From positions 310,001 to 374,000 of the forward strand of contig NZ_WHNZ01000017.1 of NCBI RefSeq assembly GCF_013141725.1: a stretch of 64,000 nt of DNA, written 5' to 3'. The position numbers and the translations under genes are program-made. Shown piece after piece: positions 10,627-19,228 of the stretch. Source of the DNA: Paenibacillus planticolens (lineage in GTDB: Bacteria > Bacillota > Bacilli > Paenibacillales > NBRC-103111). The notes beneath the pieces are model-generated. The model made no database searches. It was not told the origin of the DNA and saw only the letters and a program-made list of their open reading frames with translations. Every line of letters starts with the position of its first letter. Position 1 is the stretch's first letter.

Positions 10627-11603
10627 GACAGAACGCGCTTAGCCTTAACAAAGCGGTCTTTCCATGCGCCGTCCAGCTCCGACACCGTAACACCAATGCC
10701 CGGCCGGAAAGTATGCAGCATTAATCCGTTGCCTATATAGACCGCCACATGGCCGATCCGTTCGATTCCATCTTTGTTCTTTCTTTTGGGCGTGGTAAAG
10801 AAAACGAGATCGCCCTCGCGCAGCTCGTCCATGGATACCTCGGCCCCCCGTTGACTTTGCTGCCTGGAATCGCGCGGCAAGGCCACTTTTTGCGAATCGA
10901 ATACGTATTGCAGGAAAGAGGAGCAATCGAACGAGTCGGTTTGACCTCCCTTCGCCCCGAATACGTAAGGGGTCCCAAGGAAGCTCATCCCTTTCAAGAT
11001 GAGTTGGTTCGCCTTGCGCTTCCACGTCGGTTCATCGGTATCTGAGCTGGCAAGCTGTTCGTATTGTTCCTTAATTTTCACGATTTCGGCTGAAGCTAAA
11101 TTAACCTTCTTTACATTCGGAACGGGGTCGTCCCCCTCCCGAATCTGTTCCGTTTTATTCACGGAAGGCGAGCTGCTGGGCAGAGGTGTTGCGTTCTCTT
11201 CTGCTGCCGCAGGGACCGGAGATGCCGTAGGAATTACGCTCTCGCTTGGCGCAACGACAGAAGGGGAAACAACGGGAGCTGAAGCTTTTGGCTTCGCCGA
11301 AGGTGTTGCTGCAAGCGTTGCTGAAGGCGTTACGGCCCGCTTCGCTGTCATCGCCGGAGATGCCGTGGCAGGCACCGGGACAGGCGCTGCCTCCACCTTT
11401 TCAGGTGCTTCCGAAGGCGCTCTTGCAGGAGTGGCCGATTCCGCTGGTTCTGCTGCTTGCGGCGGATCAGCTGTTATCGTATTTTCGCGCGTATTTGAGT
11501 ATGCTGCGTTCAATGTCATATTTTCCGGATTTTGCAAGGTAAAACCAATCAGTACGGCAAGTGCGATGACTAGTGTGGACATCGTATGTTTGGGGGCTAG
11601 CAT
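10623..11603 (-). CDS. Secreted NlpC/P60 cell-wall hydrolase
   Basis: A 326-residue exported endopeptidase that probably cleaves peptidoglycan stem peptides. An N-terminal hydrophobic segment (residues 8-22) is followed by a long Ala/Pro/Thr/Ser-rich linker (about residues 40-150) and a short helical region. The C-terminal NlpC/P60 domain carries the catalytic Cys in DSFDCSSFLQY, His in IGHVAVYIG and the third polar residue near MLHTF. The frame opens upstream at 11645, but AGGAGGT is 6 bases from the ATG at 11603, which also yields a normal signal sequence. Confidence 0.9.
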   Translation of the reverse strand: MLAPKHTMSTLVIALAVLIGFTLQNPENMTLNAAYSNTRENTITADPPQAAEPAESATPARAPSEAPEKVEAAPVPVPATASPAMTAKRAVTPSATLAATPSAKPKASAPVVSPSVVAPSESVIPTASPVPAAAEENATPLPSSSPSVNKTEQIREGDDPVPNVKKVNLASAEIVKIKEQYEQLASSDTDEPTWKRKANQLILKGMSFLGTPYVFGAKGGQTDSFDCSSFLQYVFDSQKVALPRDSRQQSQRGAEVSMDELREGDLVFFTTPKRKNKDGIERIGHVAVYIGNGLMLHTFRPGIGVTVSELDGAWKDRFVKAKRVLS

Positions 11604-11702
11604 GTCTGACCTCCTGTGCAAAATAACAACGTATACCCATACCATTCTCAGTCCGCCCCCAAAGAAAGGGGGTCACGCCAAATGGAATATGATGGATATG
11701 AA

Positions 11703-11739
11703 AAAGCCTCACCGTTAGCTCTCTGCTTCCGGTGAGGCT
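11703..11739. terminator. Bidirectional intrinsic terminator
   Basis: AAAAAGCCTCACCG and CGGTGAGGCTTT form a strong stem with a 13-base loop. The A-run on its left gives a T-run on the minus strand, so it mainly serves the lipoprotein gene at 11746-12951. Confidence 0.8.
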
Positions 11740-11745
11740 TTGCTG

Positions 11746-12951
11746 TTATTTGGGTGCATCGAAGGTATGCACCTTGGTCCAGTTGACACCGCCTGAGCCG
11801 GTGGTGTACATGACGCTCGGCTGCGTATTGTCATTCGTAATCAGCCAGCCCTGATTCGAGTCCGCCATAGCCAGCAGCAGCTCGCCGTAGCCGGTGAACG
11901 TCTCTTTCCCGTTCACCCAGGTTTTTCCGCCGTCCTTCGTCCATCCGACTGAGTTCGGCTTGTCGCAGCTCGGGCATTGCCCGCCCATAAACGCTACGTC
12001 GGGACTAACGACATAAAGCGGTCCGGGCTTCGTGCCCGTGTTCTTCGGCCCTGTGGTATCGCCCGCAGGGATACCTGGAGCCGGTCCGCCTCCGGCGGTG
12101 CTATTCGCCAGCACCGTCTGCCAGGTTTTCCCGCCATCCTTCGTGTGGAACAAGGAATACGAGGTTTGGGTCATCCCCGAATCGCCGATAAGGAGGATCC
12201 AAGCATCGTTCGCTCCCACGGAGCGGATCACTGCGCCCGTGAGCGAAGCTTCATTTTTGCGGGACATCGCGCTCTTCCAAGTTTTGCCCCCGTCCTGGGT
12301 TCGTAGAACCTCCACGGTGTCCTTCACCTGCTTAACCGCCCAGCCGTTATTGGCATCATGGAAATAGGCATCTCCCGTAATCCCTTCAGGCACTGACATT
12401 TGCGTCCACTTTACGCCGCCATCCACGGTATGGGCACTCCCGCTGAAGGCCTCCCCTTTCGATATAAAATGAAAGAACGCGGCATTCGGCATTTTACCGA
12501 CAGTTGTCCAATGCTGGCCTCCATCCTTGGTGCTCAGCAAGCTGCCTTCATTCCCGGTACTCGCCCAAGCCTCTTTGCCGTTCAGCGCAAATAATTGTTT
12601 GACTTCACCGCTGCCTTCATATTGAATCTGCCATTTCGCACCGCTGTCTTCCGTGTGGGCAATCCACCCTTTGCCGCCGATCCAGCCGGATTTGGCATCC
12701 GCCAAGCGGACAGCCGTCACCCCGGTCATTGCCACTTTCGACGGTTTATCGCTGGTTCCTGTGACTGGCTTAGCGGAGGGAGTCGCCGCCGGCTGCACGG
12801 TTGCTTGTGCCGTTGCTTGCGCTGTTGCTGCTGCTGTCGGCTGCGGCGAATCGGAAACATTCGCAGCACCGTTCGTCGTTCCGGACGATTCGCATCCTGC
12901 AAGCGTCAAGACGGCAAGTGCCAGAACAGGCATATATTTTTTCAACATCAT
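11746..12951 (-). CDS. Lipoprotein with BNR/YCF48-type beta-propeller repeats
   Basis: A 401-residue surface lipoprotein. The signal peptide ends in the lipobox LTLAGC, followed by an Ala/Thr/Pro-rich linker to about residue 70. The remainder has at least five repeats of the form DGGKTW or SGAKW with neighbouring Trp-Val/Ala strands (DGGQHW, DGGVKW, DGGKTW three times), typical of BNR/Ycf48-like propellers. Such proteins bind partners or glycans; no catalytic residues are evident, so the function is unknown. ATG at 12951 with GGAG 5 bases upstream; an ATG at 12948 is the alternative. Confidence 0.8.
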   Translation of the reverse strand: MMLKKYMPVLALAVLTLAGCESSGTTNGAANVSDSPQPTAAATAQATAQATVQPAATPSAKPVTGTSDKPSKVAMTGVTAVRLADAKSGWIGGKGWIAHTEDSGAKWQIQYEGSGEVKQLFALNGKEAWASTGNEGSLLSTKDGGQHWTTVGKMPNAAFFHFISKGEAFSGSAHTVDGGVKWTQMSVPEGITGDAYFHDANNGWAVKQVKDTVEVLRTQDGGKTWKSAMSRKNEASLTGAVIRSVGANDAWILLIGDSGMTQTSYSLFHTKDGGKTWQTVLANSTAGGGPAPGIPAGDTTGPKNTGTKPGPLYVVSPDVAFMGGQCPSCDKPNSVGWTKDGGKTWVNGKETFTGYGELLLAMADSNQGWLITNDNTQPSVMYTTGSGGVNWTKVHTFDAPK

Positions 12952-13179
12952 CTTCACTCCTTCTGTTCTTAACTGCATCTTTCATCCCTATAGACGCAGC
13001 TTTGCGTTGAAAAGTTGAGCCGCCAGACAAGTAGCCCCTTCCCAAATTTAGTATGTCCTATTGAAGGGAGATTGTTTTACGGACTTCCGGCCAAATAATA
13101 AATTAGGCATGACTCATCTTCTTCATGAATACAATCCAATCAAGGAGGGGGACTTTGTTACGGAAAGGAAGAGGATCGG

Positions 13180-14181
13180 TTGAGATTCATGTGGGGTAAA
13201 AAAGAATTCACCTTAATGATCATTCCGGGCGCCAACCGCCGAACCGTAAGATTCAAGCTTCCGCACAGTAGTTTGTATATTGTGCCCAGCGTGATCCTGC
13301 TCGTGCTGATTGGTTTTTTTGTCACGATTTACTTAATGAATACCTACTCCCATCAAACGAAAGATGACATGCAGCGTACGTTCGATGGACAAGAACGCCA
13401 ACTGGTTAATCAAATTACACTTAAAGATAATGAACTGGAAGAGCTTCAAGCTAATTTGATTGACTTGTCCCAGCAAGCAGATGAGTTCAAGCTCAAGCTC
13501 GAAGAAATTAAGAAAATCGATCATGTCATACAATTGATGACCCAATCGGAAGAACCGAACAGGACAAGCAAAAAACTGTCCGCCTTCAACGAGACCGGAC
13601 ACAGCTCGGATGTCGGCGGCAACGAGGTCCCGGTCACATCGCAAGATGTCACTCAGCTTGTTAGCTCTACCAAGCAAGGACTCTCTACTTTAGTCGGAGA
13701 TATCAACGCGCTGCTCGTTAATCTCAGCAAGTCGGAAGCACGCTTGCAGGAAGCCGAGTACTTGCGCAGCATCACGCCGACACTTTGGCCCGTCATGACG
13801 CACAGCCTCACCTCCGGTTTCGGTATTCGGAAAGACCCGTTTACGGGTAAGCCGTCTATGCATACGGGACTTGATCTCGACGGCGAACTCAATGATGCCG
13901 TCTATGCGACGGCGTCCGGCAAAGTGATTGAAGCCAGCTTCGACAACGATTACGGCAATCGTATCATTATCAATCATTCGCGCGGGATTCAAACCGGGTA
14001 TATGCATCTGAATAAAATGCTCGTAAAACGCGGAGACTCCGTAACGAAAGGCCAAAAGATCGGCCTGCTCGGTTCCACAGGCCGCAGCACGGGCTCCCAT
14101 TTGCATTACGAGGTGCAGAAGAACCGCGTCCCGATTGACCCAACCCCTTATCTTATAACCGATAGAAAGGATGAACGCTAA
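13180..14181 (+). CDS. Membrane-anchored M23 (LytM-type) peptidase
   Basis: A 333-residue bitopic protein: short cytoplasmic N-terminus, one transmembrane segment (about 30-52), a coiled-coil region (about 60-115) and a C-terminal M23 zinc endopeptidase domain. The domain has the metal ligands HTGLDLDGEL and HLHYEVQ plus the GYGN/NHSRG strands. It is expected to cleave peptidoglycan cross-links outside the membrane. The TTG at 13180 (GGAAGAGG upstream) is chosen; the ATG at 13189 is possible. It overlaps the bactofilin gene by one base (TAATG), so the pair is translationally coupled. Confidence 0.92.
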   Translation: MRFMWGKKEFTLMIIPGANRRTVRFKLPHSSLYIVPSVILLVLIGFFVTIYLMNTYSHQTKDDMQRTFDGQERQLVNQITLKDNELEELQANLIDLSQQADEFKLKLEEIKKIDHVIQLMTQSEEPNRTSKKLSAFNETGHSSDVGGNEVPVTSQDVTQLVSSTKQGLSTLVGDINALLVNLSKSEARLQEAEYLRSITPTLWPVMTHSLTSGFGIRKDPFTGKPSMHTGLDLDGELNDAVYATASGKVIEASFDNDYGNRIIINHSRGIQTGYMHLNKMLVKRGDSVTKGQKIGLLGSTGRSTGSHLHYEVQKNRVPIDPTPYLITDRKDER

Positions 14182-14633
14182 TGCTTGGAAGCTCAAAATC
14201 GAAACGCATCGACGCGAAAACAACGGACACGTTGATCGGGGGAAGCACCATTTGCGAAGGTAAAATCATGTCCGAGGCCAGCCTCCGCATCGAAGGCCAG
14301 CTGCATGGCGACATTGAATGCGCAGGCGACATTACGATTGGCGAAAACGCCGTCGTGCAATCCAACATCCAGGCGCGCGACGTCATCATTGCCGGCAAAG
14401 TAAAAGGCAACATTCAGACCAAAGGCAAGCTTATTGTCACCAGCTCCGGCGTGCTGGTCGGCAATATCGATGTCCGCTCCTTCATCGTTCAGGAGGGCGG
14501 CGTTTTCCAAGGCAGCAGCGCGATGCAAATCGCAGCGGTGAGCGATAAAGGCGGCAGCGGCGGCAAAGTCATCGACGCCAAGGCGCATAAGCACCAGAAG
14601 AGCGAGCAGCAGGCCGTTTCGGGCGGGAATTAG
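14181..14633 (+). CDS. Bactofilin (polymer-forming cytoskeletal protein)
   Basis: A 150-residue bactofilin. The central region (about 15-115) is a beta-helix of short glycine-rich repeats (GGSTICEGKI, EGQLHGDIE, AGKVKGNIQTKGKL, GVLVGNIDV). It has flexible ends and a basic, His/Gln-rich tail. Bactofilins form nucleotide-free filaments that localise cell-wall enzymes. The direct coupling to an M23 peptidase matches the recurrent bactofilin-M23 pairing known in other bacteria, suggesting localised wall remodelling. Start is the ATG at 14181. Confidence 0.93.
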   Translation: MLGSSKSKRIDAKTTDTLIGGSTICEGKIMSEASLRIEGQLHGDIECAGDITIGENAVVQSNIQARDVIIAGKVKGNIQTKGKLIVTSSGVLVGNIDVRSFIVQEGGVFQGSSAMQIAAVSDKGGSGGKVIDAKAHKHQKSEQQAVSGGN

Positions 14634-14668
14634 GGAGTACCGGTTGCGTCAAGGGAGGCACGCTCAAT

Positions 14669-14709
14669 AAAAAGACCAAACAAACCCGTGAGGGTCGTTT
14701 GGTCTTTTT
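14669..14709 (+). terminator. Intrinsic terminator after the bactofilin gene
   Basis: AAAAGACCAAAC and GTTTGGTCTTTT form a 12-bp stem with A- and T-runs outside, so it can work in both directions for the bactofilin operon and the convergent ABC operon. Confidence 0.85.
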
Positions 14710-14735
14710 ATTTTTGCTGTACGCTTACTTGCCGC

Positions 14736-15761
14736 TTACTTGCCGGCCTTCACCTCGGCCAGCATAGAGAGATCGACGAACTTGCTAAGATCGAGCTGCT
14801 CTGCCTTGATGCCCTTTATATACCTGGCGGCGATTGAGACCTTCGCCATTTCCTCCATCACCTTGACGTCGACGTCGGTGGTAAGCTTCAGACGGCTGAG
14901 CGAGGCTTTGATCAAGCTCTTGTCCATTCCTTTGCCGCTGTACTGCTTCAGCTGGTTATTGATGAGCTCGTAGGCTTGCTCAGGGTTGTTCTGAATGAAC
15001 GCGATGCCGTCCATATTGGCTCGGATCGCCCCCTTCACGATATCCCTGTGGCGATGAATGAACTTGTCGCTCGCCACCATAATCACCGTCGGATAATCGC
15101 CGTGATTCGGCGGGACCGCCTGCCAGTCGACCACGACCTTGCCGAGTCCGGCCTTTTCGATCTGTGTCCCCCATGGCTCGGGAACGAGCGTCGCGTCAAT
15201 TTCCTTCTGACGAAAGGAAATGAGCGCATCTGATGGAGAACGCACAATGAGATGCGCGCTGCCCGTGCTGCGGCCAAGCGAGATGCCCTCCTGCTGCAGC
15301 AGCAGGCGAAGGGAAATCTCATTCGTATTCCCTTTGGACGGAATCGCGATCGTTTTATCGACTAAATCTTTAACGCTATTTATTCCTGCGCCGTTCCGTG
15401 CAACAAGCACCGCACCGCCGTTGTTGGAGCCGGAGACAACGCGATAGTTGCCGCTTTTCAAAAAGAACGTTGTGGCAGGTCCGGGACCTACGAAGCCGAC
15501 ATCGATATCCCCCGTGGCCATCGCAATCGACAAGTCGGAGCCGTTATCGAAAGCCGTGACTTCAATCTTCACGTCATTGCCCCACTCCCGGGCGAAATAC
15601 CCTTGCTCCAGCGCGATATAAGCTGCGGCATGCGTGACATTTTTAAAAACACCAACCCTGACCGTCTGAGGTTTGCCGGAAGCCGTAAGCTTTTCTTCAC
15701 AGGCGCTCAGCGTTGTAACGACGAACAGAAGCAGCAGCAGCATCCATGCTTTTTTTCTCAT
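14736..15761 (-). CDS. ABC transporter substrate-binding lipoprotein (SsuA/NMT1 type)
   Basis: A 341-residue solute receptor for the importer encoded just upstream. It has a lipoprotein signal (hydrophobic 5-18, lipobox TLSAC) and the SsuA/TauA/NMT1 fold signature: VGVFKNVTHAAAYIALEQGYF, then ATGDIDVGFVGPGPA. The family binds alkanesulfonates, nitrate, taurine or thiamine precursors; no sulfonate monooxygenase is nearby, so the substrate is open. The ATG at 15761 with GGGAG upstream is preferred over the longer open frame to 15872, because it gives a proper lipoprotein leader. Last gene of the operon. Confidence 0.88.
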   Translation of the reverse strand: MRKKAWMLLLLLFVVTTLSACEEKLTASGKPQTVRVGVFKNVTHAAAYIALEQGYFAREWGNDVKIEVTAFDNGSDLSIAMATGDIDVGFVGPGPATTFFLKSGNYRVVSGSNNGGAVLVARNGAGINSVKDLVDKTIAIPSKGNTNEISLRLLLQQEGISLGRSTGSAHLIVRSPSDALISFRQKEIDATLVPEPWGTQIEKAGLGKVVVDWQAVPPNHGDYPTVIMVASDKFIHRHRDIVKGAIRANMDGIAFIQNNPEQAYELINNQLKQYSGKGMDKSLIKASLSRLKLTTDVDVKVMEEMAKVSIAARYIKGIKAEQLDLSKFVDLSMLAEVKAGK

Positions 15762-15777
15762 GCGACCCGCTCCCTGC

Positions 15778-16542
15778 TTAAGATTTGGAGCCGGCGAGGC
15801 CATAGCGCTCCAGCACTTTATCTTCCAGTTTCTTAAAGCAGAAGTGGTCGGAGACCGTACCCAGCACAGCAATAATAATGACGATGCACAGCATGAGCGA
15901 AGTGTCGCCCAAATTGCGCCCGTCCTGCAGCAGCTGGCCGAGTCCCGCCCCTTTGGCGATCAGCTCACCGGCAACGAGCGCGCGCCAAGCGAAAGCCCAG
16001 GCGGTACGGACACCGTTGATGAGATGCGGGAAAGCCGCAGGAATCATGATTTGCACAAACAGCCTAAACCCGTTGCCCGTCCCCATCGTTTGCGCAGCGC
16101 GCAAGTAAATCGGCGGGATGTTCTTGATCCCGGTGCGGCTCGCAAGAGCCATCGTCCAGGTTGCGCCCAGCGTCGTAATGAAAATAACCGAAGATTCGTT
16201 AAGACCGAACCAAATAATAGCAAAAGGCAGCCAAGCAATGCTCGGAATCGTTTGCAGCGATACAACCAAAAAGCCGAGCGTATCATCAATCAGACGGTAA
16301 CGGGCGAACAAGAAGCCTAACGTCGTTCCGATCGCCAAAGAGATCGCGAAGGAAACGAGCAAGCGAATCATACTGGCTATGGTAGCTTCCAACAGCTCGC
16401 CATGCACCAATCCGTCATAGAAAGCTTGCAGCGTCTGAGTCGGCGAAGGGAACTTCCAGCCCCAGCCAAACAGTCTAAATCCCGCCTCCCAAGCTATCAG
16501 AAGCAGTACCAGAAAAATCGTTCTTCTTAATGCGGTACTCAT
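15778..16542 (-). CDS. ABC transporter permease (SsuC type)
   Basis: A 254-residue inner-membrane permease of the nitrate/sulfonate/taurine class with about six transmembrane segments. The EAA-loop region that contacts the ATPase reads RAAQTMGTGNGFRLF...IPAAFPHLINGVRTAWAFAW. Start ATG at 16542 with AGAGGAGA upstream. This start lies inside the ATPase gene, giving a 68-bp overlap in different frames. It is followed 16 bp later by the substrate-binding gene. Confidence 0.9.
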   Translation of the reverse strand: MSTALRRTIFLVLLLIAWEAGFRLFGWGWKFPSPTQTLQAFYDGLVHGELLEATIASMIRLLVSFAISLAIGTTLGFLFARYRLIDDTLGFLVVSLQTIPSIAWLPFAIIWFGLNESSVIFITTLGATWTMALASRTGIKNIPPIYLRAAQTMGTGNGFRLFVQIMIPAAFPHLINGVRTAWAFAWRALVAGELIAKGAGLGQLLQDGRNLGDTSLMLCIVIIIAVLGTVSDHFCFKKLEDKVLERYGLAGSKS

Positions 16543-17314
16543 CGCCCGTCTCCTCTCTTACCACCTTCTCAAGCTCATCCGCCAGCGCGTCCATCGCCGC
16601 ATTCTCCACATGATGCAGCAAAGGATCTGCGATATCCCGAGGTCTTGCGGCCTGTACAGTAAACTCCTTCTTAATTGTGCCGGGACGAGTGGACATAACC
16701 ACGACGCGATCCGATAAGATCACCGCTTCGCGGATGTTATGGGTAATGAAGAGAATGGTTTTACGCGTCCGCATCCAGATTTCTTCCAATTCCTTGTGCA
16801 AAATAAGGCGAGTCTGCTCATCCAGCGCCGCAAACGGCTCATCCATGAGCAAAATCTCAGGGTCCATCGCAAGCGCTCTGGCAATCGCTGCCCGCTGCTT
16901 CATACCGCCGGAAAGCTCATGCGGATACCGGTCCGCGAAGCGGCTGAGATGCACGGCTTTGATCTGCTCCATCGCGAGCTCGTGGCGCTCTTTTTTGGGG
17001 ATCCCCTTCTGTTTGAGGCCGAAAGCCACATTGTCCAGCACCGTTAACCACGGGAAAAGGCCGTGCTCCTGAAACACGACCACGCGGTCGGCCCCAGCGC
17101 CGGTCACCTTTTTGCCATTCACCTCAATCGTGCCTTCGCTTTGCGTATCGAAACCTGCGACCAGGTTCAGCACCGTCGACTTTCCGCAGCCGGATGGCCC
17201 TAGTACGGAGACGAATTCCCCTTTTTTTATCGTTAATGTGATATCGTCCAGCGCCTTGTAATTGCCGCCGATTCGCTGCACGAACGTCTTGCTGACTCCT
17301 TTAATCTCGATCAA
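16475..17314 (-). CDS. ABC transporter ATPase (SsuB type)
   Basis: A 279-residue ATP-binding subunit. Walker A is GPSGCGKST, the signature is LSGGMKQR, Walker B is ILLMDEPFAALD and the switch histidine is in LFITHNI. It energises the importer formed with the two downstream genes. The frame is open to 17434, overlapping the upstream gene, but GGAGGGA is 6 bases from the TTG at 17314 and this start precedes the conserved IEIKGVSKTF strand. The C-terminal tail overlaps the permease start by 68 bp. Confidence 0.88.
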   Translation of the reverse strand: MIEIKGVSKTFVQRIGGNYKALDDITLTIKKGEFVSVLGPSGCGKSTVLNLVAGFDTQSEGTIEVNGKKVTGAGADRVVVFQEHGLFPWLTVLDNVAFGLKQKGIPKKERHELAMEQIKAVHLSRFADRYPHELSGGMKQRAAIARALAMDPEILLMDEPFAALDEQTRLILHKELEEIWMRTRKTILFITHNIREAVILSDRVVVMSTRPGTIKKEFTVQAARPRDIADPLLHHVENAAMDALADELEKVVREETGDEYRIKKNDFSGTASDSLGGGI

Positions 17315-17358
17315 AGCGCATCCCTCCACCTCGGGCATGTCCCGTAAGTCGCTCACTT

Positions 17359-18612
17359 TTAAAACAGCATTTTTATCCCGGCCAAGCCAAGTCCGATGAT
17401 GAATCCGCAGATCGCCCCGTTGACACGAATCCACTGCAAATCCTTTCCGATCTTATCTTCCATAAGCTCCGTCAGCTTCTCATTGTCGAATTTATCCAGA
17501 TTTTCTTTGACAAGTTGGCCGATTTTGCTGTGATTTTTCTCCAAATAAGCGGCAATCTGCTCCTGCACCCAGATCTCGCCGCGCTGCACCAAAGCTTCAT
17601 TTGACTTCACAGACGCAAGCACGTTCCGAATCACTGGCACCACATACACAGGTACAAAATCAGGCTGTTCCACAAAGTCCACAGCTTTAGCCTTCAGCCG
17701 CACAATCAATCCCGACAGCTTAGCGTCTAGATCGAACATGTCTGGTAGCTTGGTTTTTAACGCTTCAAGTTCTGCCAAAAGCTTAGGGTTTCTCTCCAGC
17801 TTGTTCAGCTCGCTGCGGATGAAGGAAAGTACGGCCTCCCTGCGCGGATGCTGCTTCATACGCATTTGCTCAATGTAGGAAAGCAAGAAGTTCTGGATGA
17901 TGCCACCGATCTTCTCCTCATTGACCATGCCGATGAACGCGTTCACGGCAAACGCCATGAAGCCATTGGACTGCAGGCCCTCGAAAGCTTTGAGCGCCAT
18001 CGCTCCGAGCTGATCGCGCGTCTCCGCTTTGAACGCCCAGGCTTCCACTTTATCAAGAACAAAATCTAACGTTTTGCCTTCATAGCCGCCTTCCATAACG
18101 GTATCGACAAGCGCGCGCACAAGACGGCTCGTATCCAGGTCCTGGAGCGCTTTGTGGATTTCTTCCGCCAGCAGCGGCGTTAATTTTTCAAGATCAATCG
18201 CGTTTAACGCTTGTTTGGCAAGCATGCCCAGGCCTTTGTGAAGCGCCTCGCTGTCCAGATGGCTTTCCGCCAACTCGAACCCTTGCTCCAGAAAACGAAT
18301 TTGCTGCAAGCGGGCACGGATCGTTTCTTTGGAAAGCAGCTCATTCTGAACCGTGGAGACAAGCGCTTTCGTAATTTTCTCGCGATTCTTCGGCAGCAGC
18401 GCCGTATGCGGAATTGGAATGCCCATCGGGTGACGGAACAGGGCGCTAACCGCAAACCAGTCGGCCAATCCGCCTACAACGCCGGCTTCAAAGCCGCCTT
18501 GCAGAAATCCTCCCCACACCGTGGAGGCTACGGGAAGTGTAGCTACAAAACCTGCTCCCATCACGCCTAAGGAGACTGTCGCTATATACTTTGCTTCTTT
18601 TTTCATCGTCAT
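17359..18612 (-). CDS. DUF445-family membrane-associated protein
   Basis: A 417-residue DUF445 protein. The N-terminus has two short hydrophobic stretches around the family motif GGFEAGVVGGLADWFAVSALFRHPMGIPIPHTALLP. A long helical, charged central part follows, and a C-terminal hydrophobic anchor (GAICGFIIGLGLAGIKMLF) ends the protein. The biochemical function is not known for the family. Start ATG at 18612; the ribosome site (AAAGAGATG) is moderate. It is 44 bp upstream of the ABC ATPase start and might be co-transcribed. Confidence 0.85.
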   Translation of the reverse strand: MTMKKEAKYIATVSLGVMGAGFVATLPVASTVWGGFLQGGFEAGVVGGLADWFAVSALFRHPMGIPIPHTALLPKNREKITKALVSTVQNELLSKETIRARLQQIRFLEQGFELAESHLDSEALHKGLGMLAKQALNAIDLEKLTPLLAEEIHKALQDLDTSRLVRALVDTVMEGGYEGKTLDFVLDKVEAWAFKAETRDQLGAMALKAFEGLQSNGFMAFAVNAFIGMVNEEKIGGIIQNFLLSYIEQMRMKQHPRREAVLSFIRSELNKLERNPKLLAELEALKTKLPDMFDLDAKLSGLIVRLKAKAVDFVEQPDFVPVYVVPVIRNVLASVKSNEALVQRGEIWVQEQIAAYLEKNHSKIGQLVKENLDKFDNEKLTELMEDKIGKDLQWIRVNGAICGFIIGLGLAGIKMLF

Positions 18613-18889
18613 AACATCTCTTTCTGCTCGAATTTCAACATCTATTCGTTCTATTTTACCACAAAATCCGACGAATGCTGATTTCGAAACTGAATCTGTT
18701 CAATCCACTTTGGTATGCGTAGAATCGGCAGGGTTTGAGACAAATTTAAGAGGCTAGGGAGGAACTTTTCATGAGCCTAAAAGCGACTATGACCCTTGGC
18801 AGGAACTTGCGAATGAGGAGGTGCGATGGAATGTCGTCGGAGCTGTCTTTTGAGTGAGTGTGGGGCCGTAGTGAGCGGCGTTAACGCAG

Positions 18890-18922
18890 AAAAACCGTCA
18901 GGCCCTCGCCTTGACGGTTTTT
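18890..18922. terminator. Bidirectional intrinsic terminator
   Basis: AAAAACCGTCA and TGACGGTTTTT form an 11-bp stem with an 11-base loop, and both strands carry T-runs. On the minus strand it would end transcripts from the trmB/ypgQ genes. The stretch 18613-18889 shows nothing else I can support. Confidence 0.75.
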
Positions 18923-18986
18923 CTTTCCCGCGAATCCCGGGCGCCGCATGACGGCCCTAATATCGCACTACTGATATGTGCCTAAT

Positions 18987-19178
18987 GAAATTAGCAGGAA
19001 AAAATCAGGCTAATTTCTGCAATTGCCCATACCCAGATCCAATTAACTGTAGATGCTCCCGTTAATTTCATCTCATTCACCTAATTCGCGGGATTCCACT
19101 GAATTAGATGGAGAAATTCCAGCTAACCTGCTCAGATGCTCTCTCCGCGTGAATTTAGCGGGAGAATTTCCCGTTAAC
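18987..19178. repeat. Four-palindrome intergenic array E (TTAGCGGGA family)
   Basis: Four palindromes with arms TTAGC.GGA / TCC.GCTAA lie at centres of about 19002, 19054, 19115 and 19166, i.e. 52, 61 and 51 bp apart. The best element, at 19155-19177, has arms TTAGCGGGA and TTTCCCGTTAA. The first has perfect 9-base arms GAAATTAGC/GCTAATTTC. The array fills the gap 3' of the ypgQ-like gene and has no T-runs or open reading frame. It shares its spacing, but not its palindrome sequence, with arrays at 21.7, 36.9, 54.3 and 54.6 kb. Confidence 0.85.
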
Positions 19179-19228
19179 AGCCTCAGAACCGGAATCGCAC
19201 AGTTCCGAACCTGCGGCAGCAGCAAAAA

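Noticed and set aside
10999..11718. Plus-strand frame opposite the NlpC/P60 gene
   Set aside because: It is Ala/Gly/Ser-rich because it is antisense to the linker of the NlpC/P60 protein.
18987..19178. Palindromic arrays as a CRISPR array
   Set aside because: Repeats are palindromes of 17-28 bp in exactly four copies, spacing is unequal (52/61/52), and no cas genes are present.
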